Position numbers and translations under genes: made by a program | Shown: positions 42,497 to 49,975 of the stretch, one piece after another | How the letters are laid out: each line of letters begins with the position of its first letter | Numbering within the stretch: the first letter of the stretch is position 1 | Notes under the pieces: generated by a model | Told to the model about the DNA's origin: nothing | Database searches by the model: none | Seen by the model: the letters and a program-made list of their open reading frames with translations, nothing else | NCBI GenBank assembly: GCA_002455275.1 | Contig: DKKO01000004.1 | Location: 133,811-197,810 of the forward strand | DNA from: Candidatus Saccharibacteria bacterium UBA6664 | Lineage (GTDB): Bacteria > Patescibacteriota > Saccharimonadia > Saccharimonadales > Saccharimonadaceae | Length of the DNA: 64,000 nt | Direction of reading: 5' to 3'

Positions 42497-44086
42497 ATGC
42501 GACGAATTGCAACACTGGCGGGCTTGATGCTCGCCAGTTGTGGGCTGATGTTCATGCCCGCGTACGCAGCACCACCAAGCAGCCAAGCGGCTGCCACCGG
42601 CTGCCCGCCGAGGTTCGTCGACCTGACGACTGGCAGTTTGCTGGACGAGGCCGCGGTAACGCAGTCTTCGAGTGAGCTGTCGCGTGCGATCGACGGCGAC
42701 GTCTACGTGCTCGGGTTCGAGAAGGAGCCGAGCGGCAACATCGAGACCTACCTGGACAACCTGTACGCTACCTGCAGTGACCTGCAGTCGGCCGACGGTT
42801 CTCTGCGTGGGAACGTGATGGTGTTCGCGTTCGCGATGACGCCCGACACCGTGGCGATCGTCGACATCGGCGAGGACTACTACGACGACGTGACCGAGAG
42901 CGAGCAGAACCACATCAACGACGACCTGCTGTGGGAAGGCGTGCACAACGCCGACCCGACGGCCGGCGTGGTGGACGCTCAGAAGGCGATGCAGCTGGCA
43001 CTCACGCAAGACGAGAGCGCCGGTGTGAACCAGACCGACACCGACCCCTGGCCGGAGCCGAGCGACGGTTTCGTCACGTTCCTCAAGTGGGCTGGCATCG
43101 TGATCGCGGTGCTGATCGGCCTGGTGTTCGGTGGCACGTGGTTCGTTTCCATGCGCCGTCGCAAGGCCGAGACCGAGCAGGAGCTGGCTGAGGCAAAGCG
43201 CATGGCCAAGGAGGTCGCCGACCAGGCGTCCAACCTGAGCCAGTCGCTGAACTTCAACGACACCGAGCTGCTGCTGGGTGAGCTGAGGCTCAGGGCCGTC
43301 GGCATCGACCTGACGAACCTGGAGGCGCTGTACAACGAGGCGCACGCCTGCTATGCGGCGGCAACAACTGCCGACGCGGAGTGGAACGACGTCTCGACCG
43401 AGCTCGACCCCGAGAAGGAGCTGAACCTCGAGCAGTGCCAGCAAGTCATCAGCATGAACAGCAACACCGTTCAGCTGGTGAACTCGGCCACCGAAGCCAT
43501 CGGTGCGTTCGACAAGGCTGGGAAAGCGCTGCTGGCAAGCATCGCCAACCCGACGGAAGCGCTGCTGAAGCTGCGCCAGCGGGCGGCAAGCCTGCAGGCG
43601 GATGCTTCGGTGCTCGAGACGCCGGGGACGGAGACCTTCGACCAGGTGTCCTCGGCGTTCACCCAAGCCGAACGGTTGATCGGCAGCGGCAAGAATGTGG
43701 AAGCGGTGATGCAACTGAACACCGCCTCGACGCTTCTGGATGGCATCGATGCTCGCCACGACTTGCTTCGAGCGGTACGCGAGGAACAGGCTCGCATCGA
43801 GCGGGAGGCAGAGCAGCGGCGCATCGATGAAGAGGAGCGCTCTCGCTACCAGCCGCCACCCGTGATCGAGGCAGCGCCTCGACCGCGGCGACGTAGCAAC
43901 CCGGCCAACACGGGGATCAGGATTCCGCGACCGCGGATCAACTGGCCCAGTGGCGGCGGTGGCTTCGGTGGAGGTGGGGGCAGCAAGCCCTCGCGATCCA
44001 GGTCGACGCCGAAGGCTTCGGCACCTCGCCGATCGCTGATTCGGCGGAGCGGTGGTGGACCGCGACGCTCGAGTCGGCGAGGCTAG
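42497..44086 (+). CDS. Secreted/membrane TPM-domain protein in a GC-rich cassette
   Basis: About 529 aa. A signal peptide (RRIATLAGLMLASCGLMFMP, cleavage after AYA) is followed by a TPM-like domain (about residues 25-165: 'FVDLTTGSLLDEAAV', 'VAIVDIGEDYYDDV'), a membrane helix (about 195-218), a long predicted coiled coil and an Arg/Gly/Ser-rich tail with a GGGG run. Related TPM proteins take part in photosystem repair in plants or are of unknown function in bacteria. The ATG has AGAGAGG upstream. Nearly every third position is G or C, unlike all flanking genes, pointing to transfer from a GC-rich donor. Confidence 0.82.
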   Translation: MRRIATLAGLMLASCGLMFMPAYAAPPSSQAAATGCPPRFVDLTTGSLLDEAAVTQSSSELSRAIDGDVYVLGFEKEPSGNIETYLDNLYATCSDLQSADGSLRGNVMVFAFAMTPDTVAIVDIGEDYYDDVTESEQNHINDDLLWEGVHNADPTAGVVDAQKAMQLALTQDESAGVNQTDTDPWPEPSDGFVTFLKWAGIVIAVLIGLVFGGTWFVSMRRRKAETEQELAEAKRMAKEVADQASNLSQSLNFNDTELLLGELRLRAVGIDLTNLEALYNEAHACYAAATTADAEWNDVSTELDPEKELNLEQCQQVISMNSNTVQLVNSATEAIGAFDKAGKALLASIANPTEALLKLRQRAASLQADASVLETPGTETFDQVSSAFTQAERLIGSGKNVEAVMQLNTASTLLDGIDARHDLLRAVREEQARIEREAEQRRIDEEERSRYQPPPVIEAAPRPRRRSNPANTGIRIPRPRINWPSGGGGFGGGGGSKPSRSRSTPKASAPRRSLIRRSGGGPRRSSRRG

Positions 44087-44107
44087 CCCGAACCCGGTAG
44101 TAGGGCA

Positions 44108-44140
44108 GCAGGGGCGCGCATGTGATGTGCGCGCCCCTGC
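44108..44140 (+). other. GC-rich perfect hairpin after the TPM gene
   Basis: GCAGGGGCGCGCA pairs fully with TGCGCGCCCCTGC around a 7-nt loop, with no T-run. It precedes the canonical terminator and may protect the mRNA end. Confidence 0.7.
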
Positions 44141-44144
44141 AACG

Positions 44145-44168
44145 GACACTTCGTGGAGTGTTTTTTAT
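44145..44168 (+). terminator. Rho-independent terminator of the TPM gene
   Basis: ACACT-TCGTGG-AGTGT hairpin followed by TTTTTTATTT. Confidence 0.85.
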
Positions 44169-44228
44169 TTGGTTTTTAAATTTCTCAATAGTAGGTGCCT
44201 AAATAAGCGTAGCTATACAAAGAGAAGA

Positions 44229-44505
44229 CCGCCGAACATCTGTTCGGCGGCGGGGTTCCTCAGCGTTTCAGCGTAAGGATTGCAGGTGGACGGAGCGGGC
44301 CTTCGCAGGCCCTAGTGAGGGGACATTTCTCACCGGTTGACACCGGCGCCTCGGGTTGGCCCGCTCCGTCCTGTGTGCACATTCCTCCTGCTAGGTTTTT
44401 CAGTTGTTTAGCCCGCGAACGGGCCTAGCCCGTGTCGGCCCAACCTAGTGCACACACCACCTCTCCTCCCCCAGCAACACGACCGAGTGAATCAGCGAGG
44501 TGATT
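44229..44505 (-). ncRNA. Candidate structured RNA, GC-rich, with own promoter and terminator
   Basis: No convincing gene fills this 600-bp interval, but the minus strand shows a dense fold. TGTGTGCAC pairs with GTGCACACA, stacked on CTAGGTT/AACCTAG. A GCCCG-ttcg-CGGGC hairpin lies inside. Next comes a perfect 14-bp stem (44288-44301 with 44357-44370) enclosing smaller hairpins, and a 10-bp terminal hairpin (44229-44250) before TCTTCTCTTT. An AGGAGG lies in a bulge just before ATGTGC, which would open a 40-aa ORF; a GTG ORF of 15 codons lies upstream. It may be a regulatory RNA or a leader controlling a small peptide. Confidence 0.5.
44288..44370. repeat. 14-bp perfect inverted repeat
   Basis: GGACGGAGCGGGCC at 44288-44301 and its exact reverse complement at 44357-44370 enclose GTGAG/CTCAC and CCGGT/ACCGG hairpins. 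Confidence 0.85.
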
Positions 44506-44511
44506 ACTTTC

Positions 44512-44539
44512 ATTGTACGTGTATTTACTTTCCTCGCAA
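44512..44539 (-). promoter_or_regulatory. Promoter of the structured RNA
   Basis: Minus strand TTGCGA (44534-44539), a 16-bp spacer and TACAAT (44512-44517). Confidence 0.6.
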
Positions 44540-44548
44540 GCATAAGGT

Positions 44549-44577
44549 TTTACACAAACAGCAACGAGCAGTATAAT
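44549..44577 (+). promoter_or_regulatory. Sigma-70 promoter for the small coupled ORFs
   Basis: TTTACA (44549-44554), a 17-bp spacer and TATAAT (44572-44577). It diverges from the structured-RNA promoter across 10 bp. The leader is about 175 nt. Confidence 0.75.
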
Positions 44578-44699
44578 AGTAGTAGACAATCATCCTCCGG
44601 GCCCTGTGCGTCTTTATAAACAATCAGCTTCTTGTCACGGTGTGCGTTCATGACGGTGAACAAACCCTATCAGGCAGCTACATACAATCAAATTCCGTT

Positions 44700-44737
44700 A
44701 CAACTAGGCATTTTTCGCAGTAGTTGTTTTTTGTTTT
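44700..44737 (+). terminator. Terminator-like hairpin inside the leader (attenuator?)
   Basis: ACAACTA pairs with TAGTTGT (7 bp, 14-nt loop) and runs into TTTTTTGTTTTT, only 12 nt before a good ribosome binding site (GGAGG). Its place suggests conditional termination. Confidence 0.5.
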
Positions 44738-44758
44738 TAAAGACTATGGAGGAAAGAG

Positions 44759-44893
44759 ATGAATTTGACCGACCAAATAATGATGCGCTACCTAGAGCAG
44801 CGACAAGCCAACCCAGACGGCATGAAAATAAACGCATTTTTAGAAAAGCAAATAGCCAGGCGGCTGGCAGCAGAAGGCAAGGGGGCGGTATGA
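44759..44893 (+). CDS. 44-aa hypothetical protein
   Basis: A short, charged, predicted helical protein (MNLTDQIMMRYLEQRQANPD then GMKINAFLEKQIARRLAAEGKGAV) behind GGAGGAA and an ATG. It overlaps the next ORF by ATGA. Function unknown; the DNA-binding-like basic character is weak evidence only. Confidence 0.65.
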   Translation: MNLTDQIMMRYLEQRQANPDGMKINAFLEKQIARRLAAEGKGAV

Positions 44894-45033
44894 GCGAGCA
44901 ATATTTAGAAACGCCAATTCACGAGAATGTGCGTAAGCCAGTGGCAGAAGCACAAGGTAAAGCCCTCGCACAGCGCTTAGCGGTATTTCGCACAAGCCGA
45001 AGGGTAAAACCATTTCGTTTTTGGTGGCTATAA
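44890..45033 (+). CDS. 47-aa hypothetical protein
   Basis: Coupled to the preceding ORF through ATGA. MSEQYLETPIHENVRKPVAE begins an amphipathic region, and the C terminus is basic and aromatic (RTSRRVKPFRFWWL). No family recognised. A longer in-frame reading upstream exists but crosses the attenuator-like hairpin and lacks a start site. A good terminator follows. Confidence 0.65.
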   Translation: MSEQYLETPIHENVRKPVAEAQGKALAQRLAVFRTSRRVKPFRFWWL

Positions 45034-45051
45034 ACCAACGTAGAAAACAAT

Positions 45052-45084
45052 AAAGGACGCTTACTGCGAGGAGCGTCCTTTTTC
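45052..45084 (+). terminator. Rho-independent terminator
   Basis: AAAGGACGC pairs with GCGTCCTTT and is followed by TTT; it also serves the convergent EamA gene poorly. Confidence 0.8.
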
Positions 45085-45091
45085 TTACGAG

Positions 45092-45991
45092 CTATGGTTC
45101 GGCTGGAGCTTCGGGCGCGGGTTTTGGCCGTGAAAGTGCCAAACGTGCGCCGAACAAGATAATTACTCCAGCAAGGAATATTTGCCAGGTGATGGCTTCA
45201 CCTACCAATAAGGCTCCCAGAACTACCGTAATAATTGGCTGCAAGTAGATAAAAATATTTGCCTGGGCGGCTTCCATAACTTTTAGTGCGCGTTGGTACA
45301 GCAAATACTGAGCACCGGTGCCAATAAAGCCAAGGTACAGAGTAGCGAGCAGTGGAATTATAGCTACATGGCCAAACCACGGCTGCTGCATGGTTTCGTA
45401 CACGGCAAAAGGCAGTGAAAGAACAGTAGTAATAACGGCGAAGTAAAATGCCAGCGCTGTGCCAGAAATTTTGCTGCTACGAAGGCGCTCTTTCGACATA
45501 ATGCCATAAGCAAAGAAGCTAAATACCGCGATGAGCATGAAGGTGATACCAATCCACGGATTGCCGCCATCTGCTTTGCCGGTAACGGTCTGCAGTGAAA
45601 TAATCCCTACACCTATCAGGCCTAGCGCAAAACCAGCCAGCTGTGTGGCAGATGTTTTTTCACCACGAAGCAGCCATAGGTACGCAACGCCAAGCCCTGG
45701 AATAATTGCATAGAAAAGCGCCGTAATGTTCGACTGAATGTGCTGCAAAGCCAGGAAGATAAAAATTGGGTTCAGCGCACCCACAATACCCACCCAACGC
45801 AGGTTCACCATGTGCTTGAGTGATAGTTCCTTTTTCTGCATAAAGAAGTACATAACTATACTTGCGGCCAGGAAGCGGAAGAATACCAGCGTAAACGGCC
45901 CGAAAGTTTCAAGCGCGAGCTTGGCAAACGGCGGAATAGACCCACCAGCCAGCGCCACCAGAGCAATAAGCAAGAAATGTTTTCGGTTCAT
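45092..45991 (-). CDS. EamA (DMT) family transporter
   Basis: A 299-aa protein with ten membrane helices in two EamA repeats; the second begins near residue 150. Family members export amino acids or other small metabolites, or import nucleotide sugars. The start 'MNRKHFLLIALVALAGGSIPPFAKLAL' region is typical. The substrate is unknown. A weak TACTAA -10 box lies 6 nt before the ATG. Confidence 0.9.
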   Translation of the reverse strand: MNRKHFLLIALVALAGGSIPPFAKLALETFGPFTLVFFRFLAASIVMYFFMQKKELSLKHMVNLRWVGIVGALNPIFIFLALQHIQSNITALFYAIIPGLGVAYLWLLRGEKTSATQLAGFALGLIGVGIISLQTVTGKADGGNPWIGITFMLIAVFSFFAYGIMSKERLRSSKISGTALAFYFAVITTVLSLPFAVYETMQQPWFGHVAIIPLLATLYLGFIGTGAQYLLYQRALKVMEAAQANIFIYLQPIITVVLGALLVGEAITWQIFLAGVIILFGARLALSRPKPAPEAPAEP

Positions 45992-46070
45992 TACTGTTTA
46001 GTATCTCATACAGTGTGGAGTTCATAAAACAAGCTATTTGCTTATGTTTGTGCGAACATCACCGAGGGGG

Positions 46071-46076
46071 TATATT
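46071..46076 (+). promoter_or_regulatory. -10 box for leaderless gene
   Basis: TATATT lies 7 nt before the ATG at 46084. Confidence 0.55.
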
Positions 46077-46083
46077 CGATAGC

Positions 46084-46860
46084 ATGACTAGACCACGTAA
46101 ACAACTCTACTTTCCAGCTATACAAACCGAAAGTGATCTTAACTACATACCAAAACCAACTAGAGATGAAACAAAGCGTGCGCTGTTTCGATCGATGCCT
46201 CATGGTTTTGTGATTGTACATAACCAGAGAATTGGCATAAAAGGTGGAACAGAAGCATTACAACGAGCTGTGTATGAAGGTGACCCTCGCAATGTACGTG
46301 ACCTAACAAGAGTACTCGCAACAGCAGCTTTCGGTACAGCATATCACTTATATGCAGAAGATATGATGTTTCTAGATGACCCAAGTCAACTGAAGATGTA
46401 TCGGCAGGTTGTGCTACCTGAGTTGCAAGATGCAGAAACAGGCGAAGAGATTCCAAAAGAAAAACAAATGGAAGCAGCACTAACTGGTTTAGTGGGTGCA
46501 AGCCGTTTGGCACGTAAAATCGAAGAAGAGCATGCTATTGGAAACATTGACCATACTCAAGATAATTACGACTTAGGTGTTGCACTAACGCACCAAGGAG
46601 CAAGACTATCAGTTTTAGCAGGTAATGTTTCTGGTCGAGGCGACGAATTGCGTGTACGGGCGAATGCACTTATTGCGGCGGGAAAAGGAATGGTTGGGAT
46701 GCTTGAACTGAGCGGTAGGATTGGTTCGCGACCAACGTTTGCGCAACTAGGAGACGAACAGTCGCCGTGGCGTCGTTACCTGCATGACGAACAGGCGGTG
46801 ATTAGCCAGAGAGCGCACAAGATATTGCTTGAAGAAATCGAAGAAGCAAGCGCAGCTTAA
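46084..46860 (+). CDS. Hypothetical protein, all-helical
   Basis: About 258 aa from the leaderless ATG; 23 further in-frame codons upstream are excluded by the promoter. No membrane helix or signal is visible. The protein is polar and mostly helical ('LTRVLATAAFGTAYHLYAED', 'RLARKIEEEHAIGNIDHTQD'). I do not recognise a domain. Convergent with the next small membrane protein. Confidence 0.7.
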   Translation: MTRPRKQLYFPAIQTESDLNYIPKPTRDETKRALFRSMPHGFVIVHNQRIGIKGGTEALQRAVYEGDPRNVRDLTRVLATAAFGTAYHLYAEDMMFLDDPSQLKMYRQVVLPELQDAETGEEIPKEKQMEAALTGLVGASRLARKIEEEHAIGNIDHTQDNYDLGVALTHQGARLSVLAGNVSGRGDELRVRANALIAAGKGMVGMLELSGRIGSRPTFAQLGDEQSPWRRYLHDEQAVISQRAHKILLEEIEEASAA

Positions 46861-46866
46861 AGATAT

Positions 46867-47139
46867 TTATTCAGCTACTTTTGGAGTAGGGGAACTTTTG
46901 GCTTTTTCGCGTTCGTTCATTTCGCGCACGGCGTCGCGGGTTTCCATGATGGCTTTGTACACACGCATTTTTTGCATCAAATAAAGTATGAAGGCAGCAG
47001 TTGCGATAACAGAAAGTATGGTCATGACGATCATAAACGGCATGAGCGCTTCGATGATTTTATCTACATCGATAAGTTGAAAACCACTGGCTTTACCCAG
47101 CAGGGAATCGAGAGCGGTTTTAGAAGACTCGCTATTCAT
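46867..47139 (-). CDS. 90-aa membrane protein
   Basis: One membrane helix (about residues 33-56: 'PFMIVMTILSVIATAAFILYLMQ') and a charged C-terminal region that could form a coiled coil (RVYKAIMETRDAVREMNERE). The ATG at 47139 is 7 nt from a -10 box; an in-frame start four codons upstream lies next to that box. Unknown function. Confidence 0.65.
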   Translation of the reverse strand: MNSESSKTALDSLLGKASGFQLIDVDKIIEALMPFMIVMTILSVIATAAFILYLMQKMRVYKAIMETRDAVREMNEREKAKSSPTPKVAE

Positions 47140-47146
47140 TGTTTTA

Positions 47147-47155
47147 AGCATACCA
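47147..47155 (-). promoter_or_regulatory. Extended -10 box for leaderless membrane protein gene
   Basis: Minus strand TGGTATGCT; TATGCT lies 7 nt before the ATG at 47139. Confidence 0.5.
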
Positions 47156-47171
47156 TAAAGCTAGCTAGCCA

Positions 47172-47954
47172 CTATGTTTGCTGAATGCTACTGTTATAGT
47201 CCCGTATGGCACGATCGAGTTTTCGGTAAATTTTATCACAAGTGTCATATGCTTTATCGTATTCATCTTCGTTTTCCTCAGTTACCTCTGGGAAATCAAG
47301 ATCCAGGTGCTCAGTACAACTATCATACTCTCGTTGCAAGTCTCGAGACTTTTGATCTAGATCATCTAAGTACTCGCTATTATCATACTCAGTAGACCAG
47401 TCAGTATTTTGCGCATCGTACATCGAGAAGGCGAATGACGCTATATTCAGCGCCCCAAGGATAAGGAGTCCAGCAATGGATAGTGCTATGAATTTGCTTG
47501 TTGGCGCTGCTGGATCACTCGACGTGCGCAGCTTTGGTAGTCTGTTGAGGTAGAATTGCCAAATAAATATGATGAGGTATATACCAAAAATCCAATACGC
47601 AATAGCCCAGCCTGTAGTCACACGACGATAAATCGCTTTTTCCATCACAGCACTAAATCGCCATAGCCACCAGACGTTTATTGCGAATGCGACAGTTAAG
47701 AACAGCAGTAAAAACCCAAAGGTAACAGTAGCAGTCGCAAAATCATCCGCAGTAAGGCCGTAGCTAATGAATGCTATCGGAATAGAAAACGCGATAGATA
47801 ACAGGGGAGGTGCTACTAACCATGCCCAGTGAGGGATGGAAGATTTTGATGCTTTTTGAAGTTCGGCACGCCTTTTTGCGAACCATACTAGATAATAGAT
47901 CCCAAAGGTTAGGCTACCGAATAAAAATAGTTTCCAAAGTGCGATTTTTTTCAT
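47172..47954 (-). CDS. Polytopic membrane protein, DUF4234-like N terminus
   Basis: A 260-aa protein. The start 'WKLFLFGSLTFGIYYLVWFAKRRAEL' resembles DUF4234 membrane proteins. About five helices follow, then an acidic C-terminal segment of about 80 residues rich in Asp, Glu and Tyr with three Cys (CTEHL, DTCDKI). Function unknown. Confidence 0.7.
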   Translation of the reverse strand: MKKIALWKLFLFGSLTFGIYYLVWFAKRRAELQKASKSSIPHWAWLVAPPLLSIAFSIPIAFISYGLTADDFATATVTFGFLLLFLTVAFAINVWWLWRFSAVMEKAIYRRVTTGWAIAYWIFGIYLIIFIWQFYLNRLPKLRTSSDPAAPTSKFIALSIAGLLILGALNIASFAFSMYDAQNTDWSTEYDNSEYLDDLDQKSRDLQREYDSCTEHLDLDFPEVTEENEDEYDKAYDTCDKIYRKLDRAIRDYNSSIQQT

Positions 47955-48001
47955 ACATTACCAGTACCATTATTGTATGACCTATAACGACGCTTAGCAA
48001 A

Positions 48002-48235
48002 TTATTTCTTGAGCTTGGTATGCTTAGTTTCAATCCATCCGTTGCTGATGAAAAGATTCCACAGCGCCATGCAGTGCCCATGTCCTAGCCCGAATTCACT
48101 CACTAGCCAATCGCAAAATTCGCGTGCTTTCATGTCGGGTTGAATAATACCGGCTTTTTGTGCAATCTCATGGATTTCCTCGGGCTGCTTACCTGTTTTT
48201 GTAACAATGGTGTCGATGTACGCTTGAAATGTCAT
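48002..48235 (-). CDS. DUF4287 domain protein
   Basis: A 77-aa protein. 'FQAYIDTIVTKTGKQPEEI', 'FCDWLVSEFGLGHGHCMALW' are the DUF4287 hallmarks. These small helical proteins are widespread and uncharacterised. It lies 4 bp after msrA on the same strand and is probably co-transcribed. Confidence 0.88.
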   Translation of the reverse strand: MTFQAYIDTIVTKTGKQPEEIHEIAQKAGIIQPDMKAREFCDWLVSEFGLGHGHCMALWNLFISNGWIETKHTKLKK

Positions 48236-48239
48236 GAGG

Positions 48240-48737
48240 CTATTTTAGCAGATAACTTCCGCCTGGCCTGACGTAGTGGCAAGTGTAACCCCAAGGAACA
48301 TTTTGTAAATAATCTTGGTGCTCTGGCTCGGCTGGCCAAAATGCTTCGAACGGTTCGAGAGTTGTAACTACTGGCGAATCCCACCGGCCAGAATCGTTTA
48401 CGCGTTGAATAAATTTTTCTGCCTCGGCTTTTTGTTCATCGTTTTGGTAGAAAATTGCCGAGCGATAACTCGTGCCAACATCATTGCCTTGGCGATTGAG
48501 CGTGGTGGGGTCGTGAATTTGGAAAAAGAAATCGAGCAGGTTTTCAAAGTTCGTTTCTTTGGAATCATACGTTACTTCAAGTGTTTCAGCATGGCCTGGG
48601 TGTTTGCGATAGGTAGGGTGTTCATTTTCGCCACCAGCATAGCCAGTTTCGGTGTCGGTAACGCCAGGCTGCATGCGGAATAACTCTTCCATGCCCCAGA
48701 AGCAGCCACCAGCTAGGTATGCTTTTTGTATACTCAT
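48240..48737 (-). CDS. msrA: Peptide methionine sulfoxide reductase A
   Basis: About 165 aa. The catalytic 'AGGCFWGMEELF' is at residues 9-20, and 'GYAGGENEHPTY', 'HAETLEVTYD' and 'YQNDEQKAEAE' fit MsrA, which reduces the S-epimer of methionine sulfoxide. It lacks the recycling Cys pair at the C terminus (ends GGSYLLK), so it may rely on an external thiol. MsrB, for the R-epimer, is encoded separately at 57.7 kb. A TATAAT box lies 8 nt before the ATG. Confidence 0.95.
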   Translation of the reverse strand: MSIQKAYLAGGCFWGMEELFRMQPGVTDTETGYAGGENEHPTYRKHPGHAETLEVTYDSKETNFENLLDFFFQIHDPTTLNRQGNDVGTSYRSAIFYQNDEQKAEAEKFIQRVNDSGRWDSPVVTTLEPFEAFWPAEPEHQDYLQNVPWGYTCHYVRPGGSYLLK

Positions 48738-48772
48738 CACTTATAATTATATAGGAATAGGAGACGTGAACT

Positions 48773-49072
48773 ATGAAAGCAACCTGGAACGGTGCAGTGC
48801 TAGCAGAGGCACCACAAGAAGATTTGATACATATAGAAGGCAACTGGTATTTCCCACCAGACGCGGTACATAAAGAGTTTTTCAAGCCGAATGACATGCA
48901 CACCACGTGCTTTTGGAAAGGTGAAGCCAGCTACTATGATGTAGTAGTGAACAGCGAGACCAATGAGTCTGCCGCATGGTATTACCCAGTACCAAAAGAA
49001 GGTTCAGTAGAAAAAGTGAAGAAAGATTTTACTAACTATGTGGCATTTTGGCATGGTGTTGAAGTAGCTTAA
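48773..49072 (+). CDS. DUF427 domain protein
   Basis: A 99-aa protein. 'MKATWNGAVLAEAP', 'GNWYFPPDAV', 'TTCFWKGEASYYDV' and 'AAWYYPVPKEG' define DUF427, a small beta fold of unknown function. AGGAG lies upstream of the ATG. It is divergent from msrA across a shared AT-rich promoter region. Confidence 0.92.
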   Translation: MKATWNGAVLAEAPQEDLIHIEGNWYFPPDAVHKEFFKPNDMHTTCFWKGEASYYDVVVNSETNESAAWYYPVPKEGSVEKVKKDFTNYVAFWHGVEVA

Positions 49073-49085
49073 CTACACGGCAAAC

Positions 49086-49114
49086 AAAAAAGGGCCCGAA
49101 ATGGAGCCCTTTTT
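49086..49114. terminator. Bidirectional terminator
   Basis: AAAAAGGGC pairs with GCCCTTTTT around a 10-nt loop, between convergent genes. Confidence 0.85.
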
Positions 49115-49126
49115 GTTTACTGAAGA

Positions 49127-49975
49127 CTAGTTGTCTTTGCCGCTGCCAGAATTGTCGTCGTCTTCGCTGTCATCGTCACCACCATGTGAACCAGAACCAG
49201 AGTTTGAACCTGACCTGTCATCATCGCTGTCGTCTGAACCAGAACCAGAGTTTGAGCCGCTACGATCATCGTCGCTATCGTCGTCTGAGCTACTTGAGCC
49301 ACTGTTGCTGGCACCACGGACGCGTACTACATCGCCAGTTTGTGCGTTTACGTCTACACGACCGCCGTCACTGAAGCGAACGCTGTATACCACTACGCCA
49401 TGCTCATTTTCGAGCTCGATTTTAGTAATGGTAGCACCTGGGCGTTGGTTTTGAGCAATTTGACGTGCTTCAGAAAGCGAGATTGCGCCCTGTAAGCCAT
49501 TTGCGGGGAGTTCATCACCGTTTGCTGGGTTGATTGCTTCACCAGTTTTCGCGTCGTACAAGCGCACACTGCCATCGCTAAATTTTACTTTGTATACCAG
49601 GCCTGAATCTTCTTTTTCGAGCTCGATGCCAGTAACCGATGCGTCGCCAGCATCTTTGGTGGCAATAGCTCGAATATCGTCGAGGCTAAGTACATTGTCG
49701 AGTTGTGCTGGCACTTCAACTTTTTCGCGGTTTGCTACGTTGGCGCGGTCTGTCGCTACTAGCGCAGAGGTGGTGCCTACCAGCACGATGGCTGCGAATA
49801 CAGCGAGCGCAGGGGTTGAGCGCAAGTACGTTGCTAATGATTTAAGAGACGATTGTTTTTTCGCCATAGAATTCTCCTTAAATAGTTGGTTCTTTAGATT
49901 TGCTTTGAACGTAGGGTCGATAGATGCATACGAACTATCTAGTTTTTTACGAACATCACGTGGGATTTTATTCAT
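49127..49975 (-). CDS. Membrane protein with two PepSY-like repeats, probable partner of the ECF sigma factor
   Basis: A 282-aa protein. About 50 cytoplasmic residues precede one membrane helix (about 54-72), then two PepSY-like units ('SLDDIRAIATKDAGDASVTG' to 'DAKTGEAI', and 'SLSEARQIAQNQRPGATITK' to 'VNAQTGDV'), then an Asp/Ser/Gly tail with a 16-aa unit repeated twice. It overlaps the sigma factor by ATGA. Topology and position fit an anti-sigma factor or its sensor; that is inference. The acidic tail could bind Ca2+ or keep the protein soluble outside. Confidence 0.82.
   Translation of the reverse strand: MNKIPRDVRKKLDSSYASIDPTFKANLKNQLFKENSMAKKQSSLKSLATYLRSTPALAVFAAIVLVGTTSALVATDRANVANREKVEVPAQLDNVLSLDDIRAIATKDAGDASVTGIELEKEDSGLVYKVKFSDGSVRLYDAKTGEAINPANGDELPANGLQGAISLSEARQIAQNQRPGATITKIELENEHGVVVYSVRFSDGGRVDVNAQTGDVVRVRGASNSGSSSSDDDSDDDRSGSNSGSGSDDSDDDRSGSNSGSGSHGGDDDSEDDDNSGSGKDN
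49187..49282 (-). repeat. Tandem 48-bp coding repeat (two copies)
   Basis: Encodes DDSDDDRSGSNSGSGS twice in the tail of the PepSY protein, with a degenerate third unit after it. Confidence 0.75.

Noticed and set aside
42458..44149. 563-aa minus-strand ORF opposite the TPM gene
   Set aside because: A shadow of GC-rich coding sequence: rare stop codons, His/Gln/Arg-heavy composition, no signal peptide or start site, while the plus strand has all of these.
44229..44505. RNase P RNA or tmRNA
   Set aside because: No P4 core, no tRNA-like ends and no tag-peptide reading frame were seen.
44632..44889. Upstream part of a 133-aa ORF
   Set aside because: It runs through the leader hairpin and the real 44-aa gene in another frame; only its last 47 codons have a supported start.
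49187..49290. Regular repeats near 49.2 kb as a CRISPR-like array
   Set aside because: They are in-frame coding repeats of an Asp/Ser/Gly tail, with no spacers and no cas genes.
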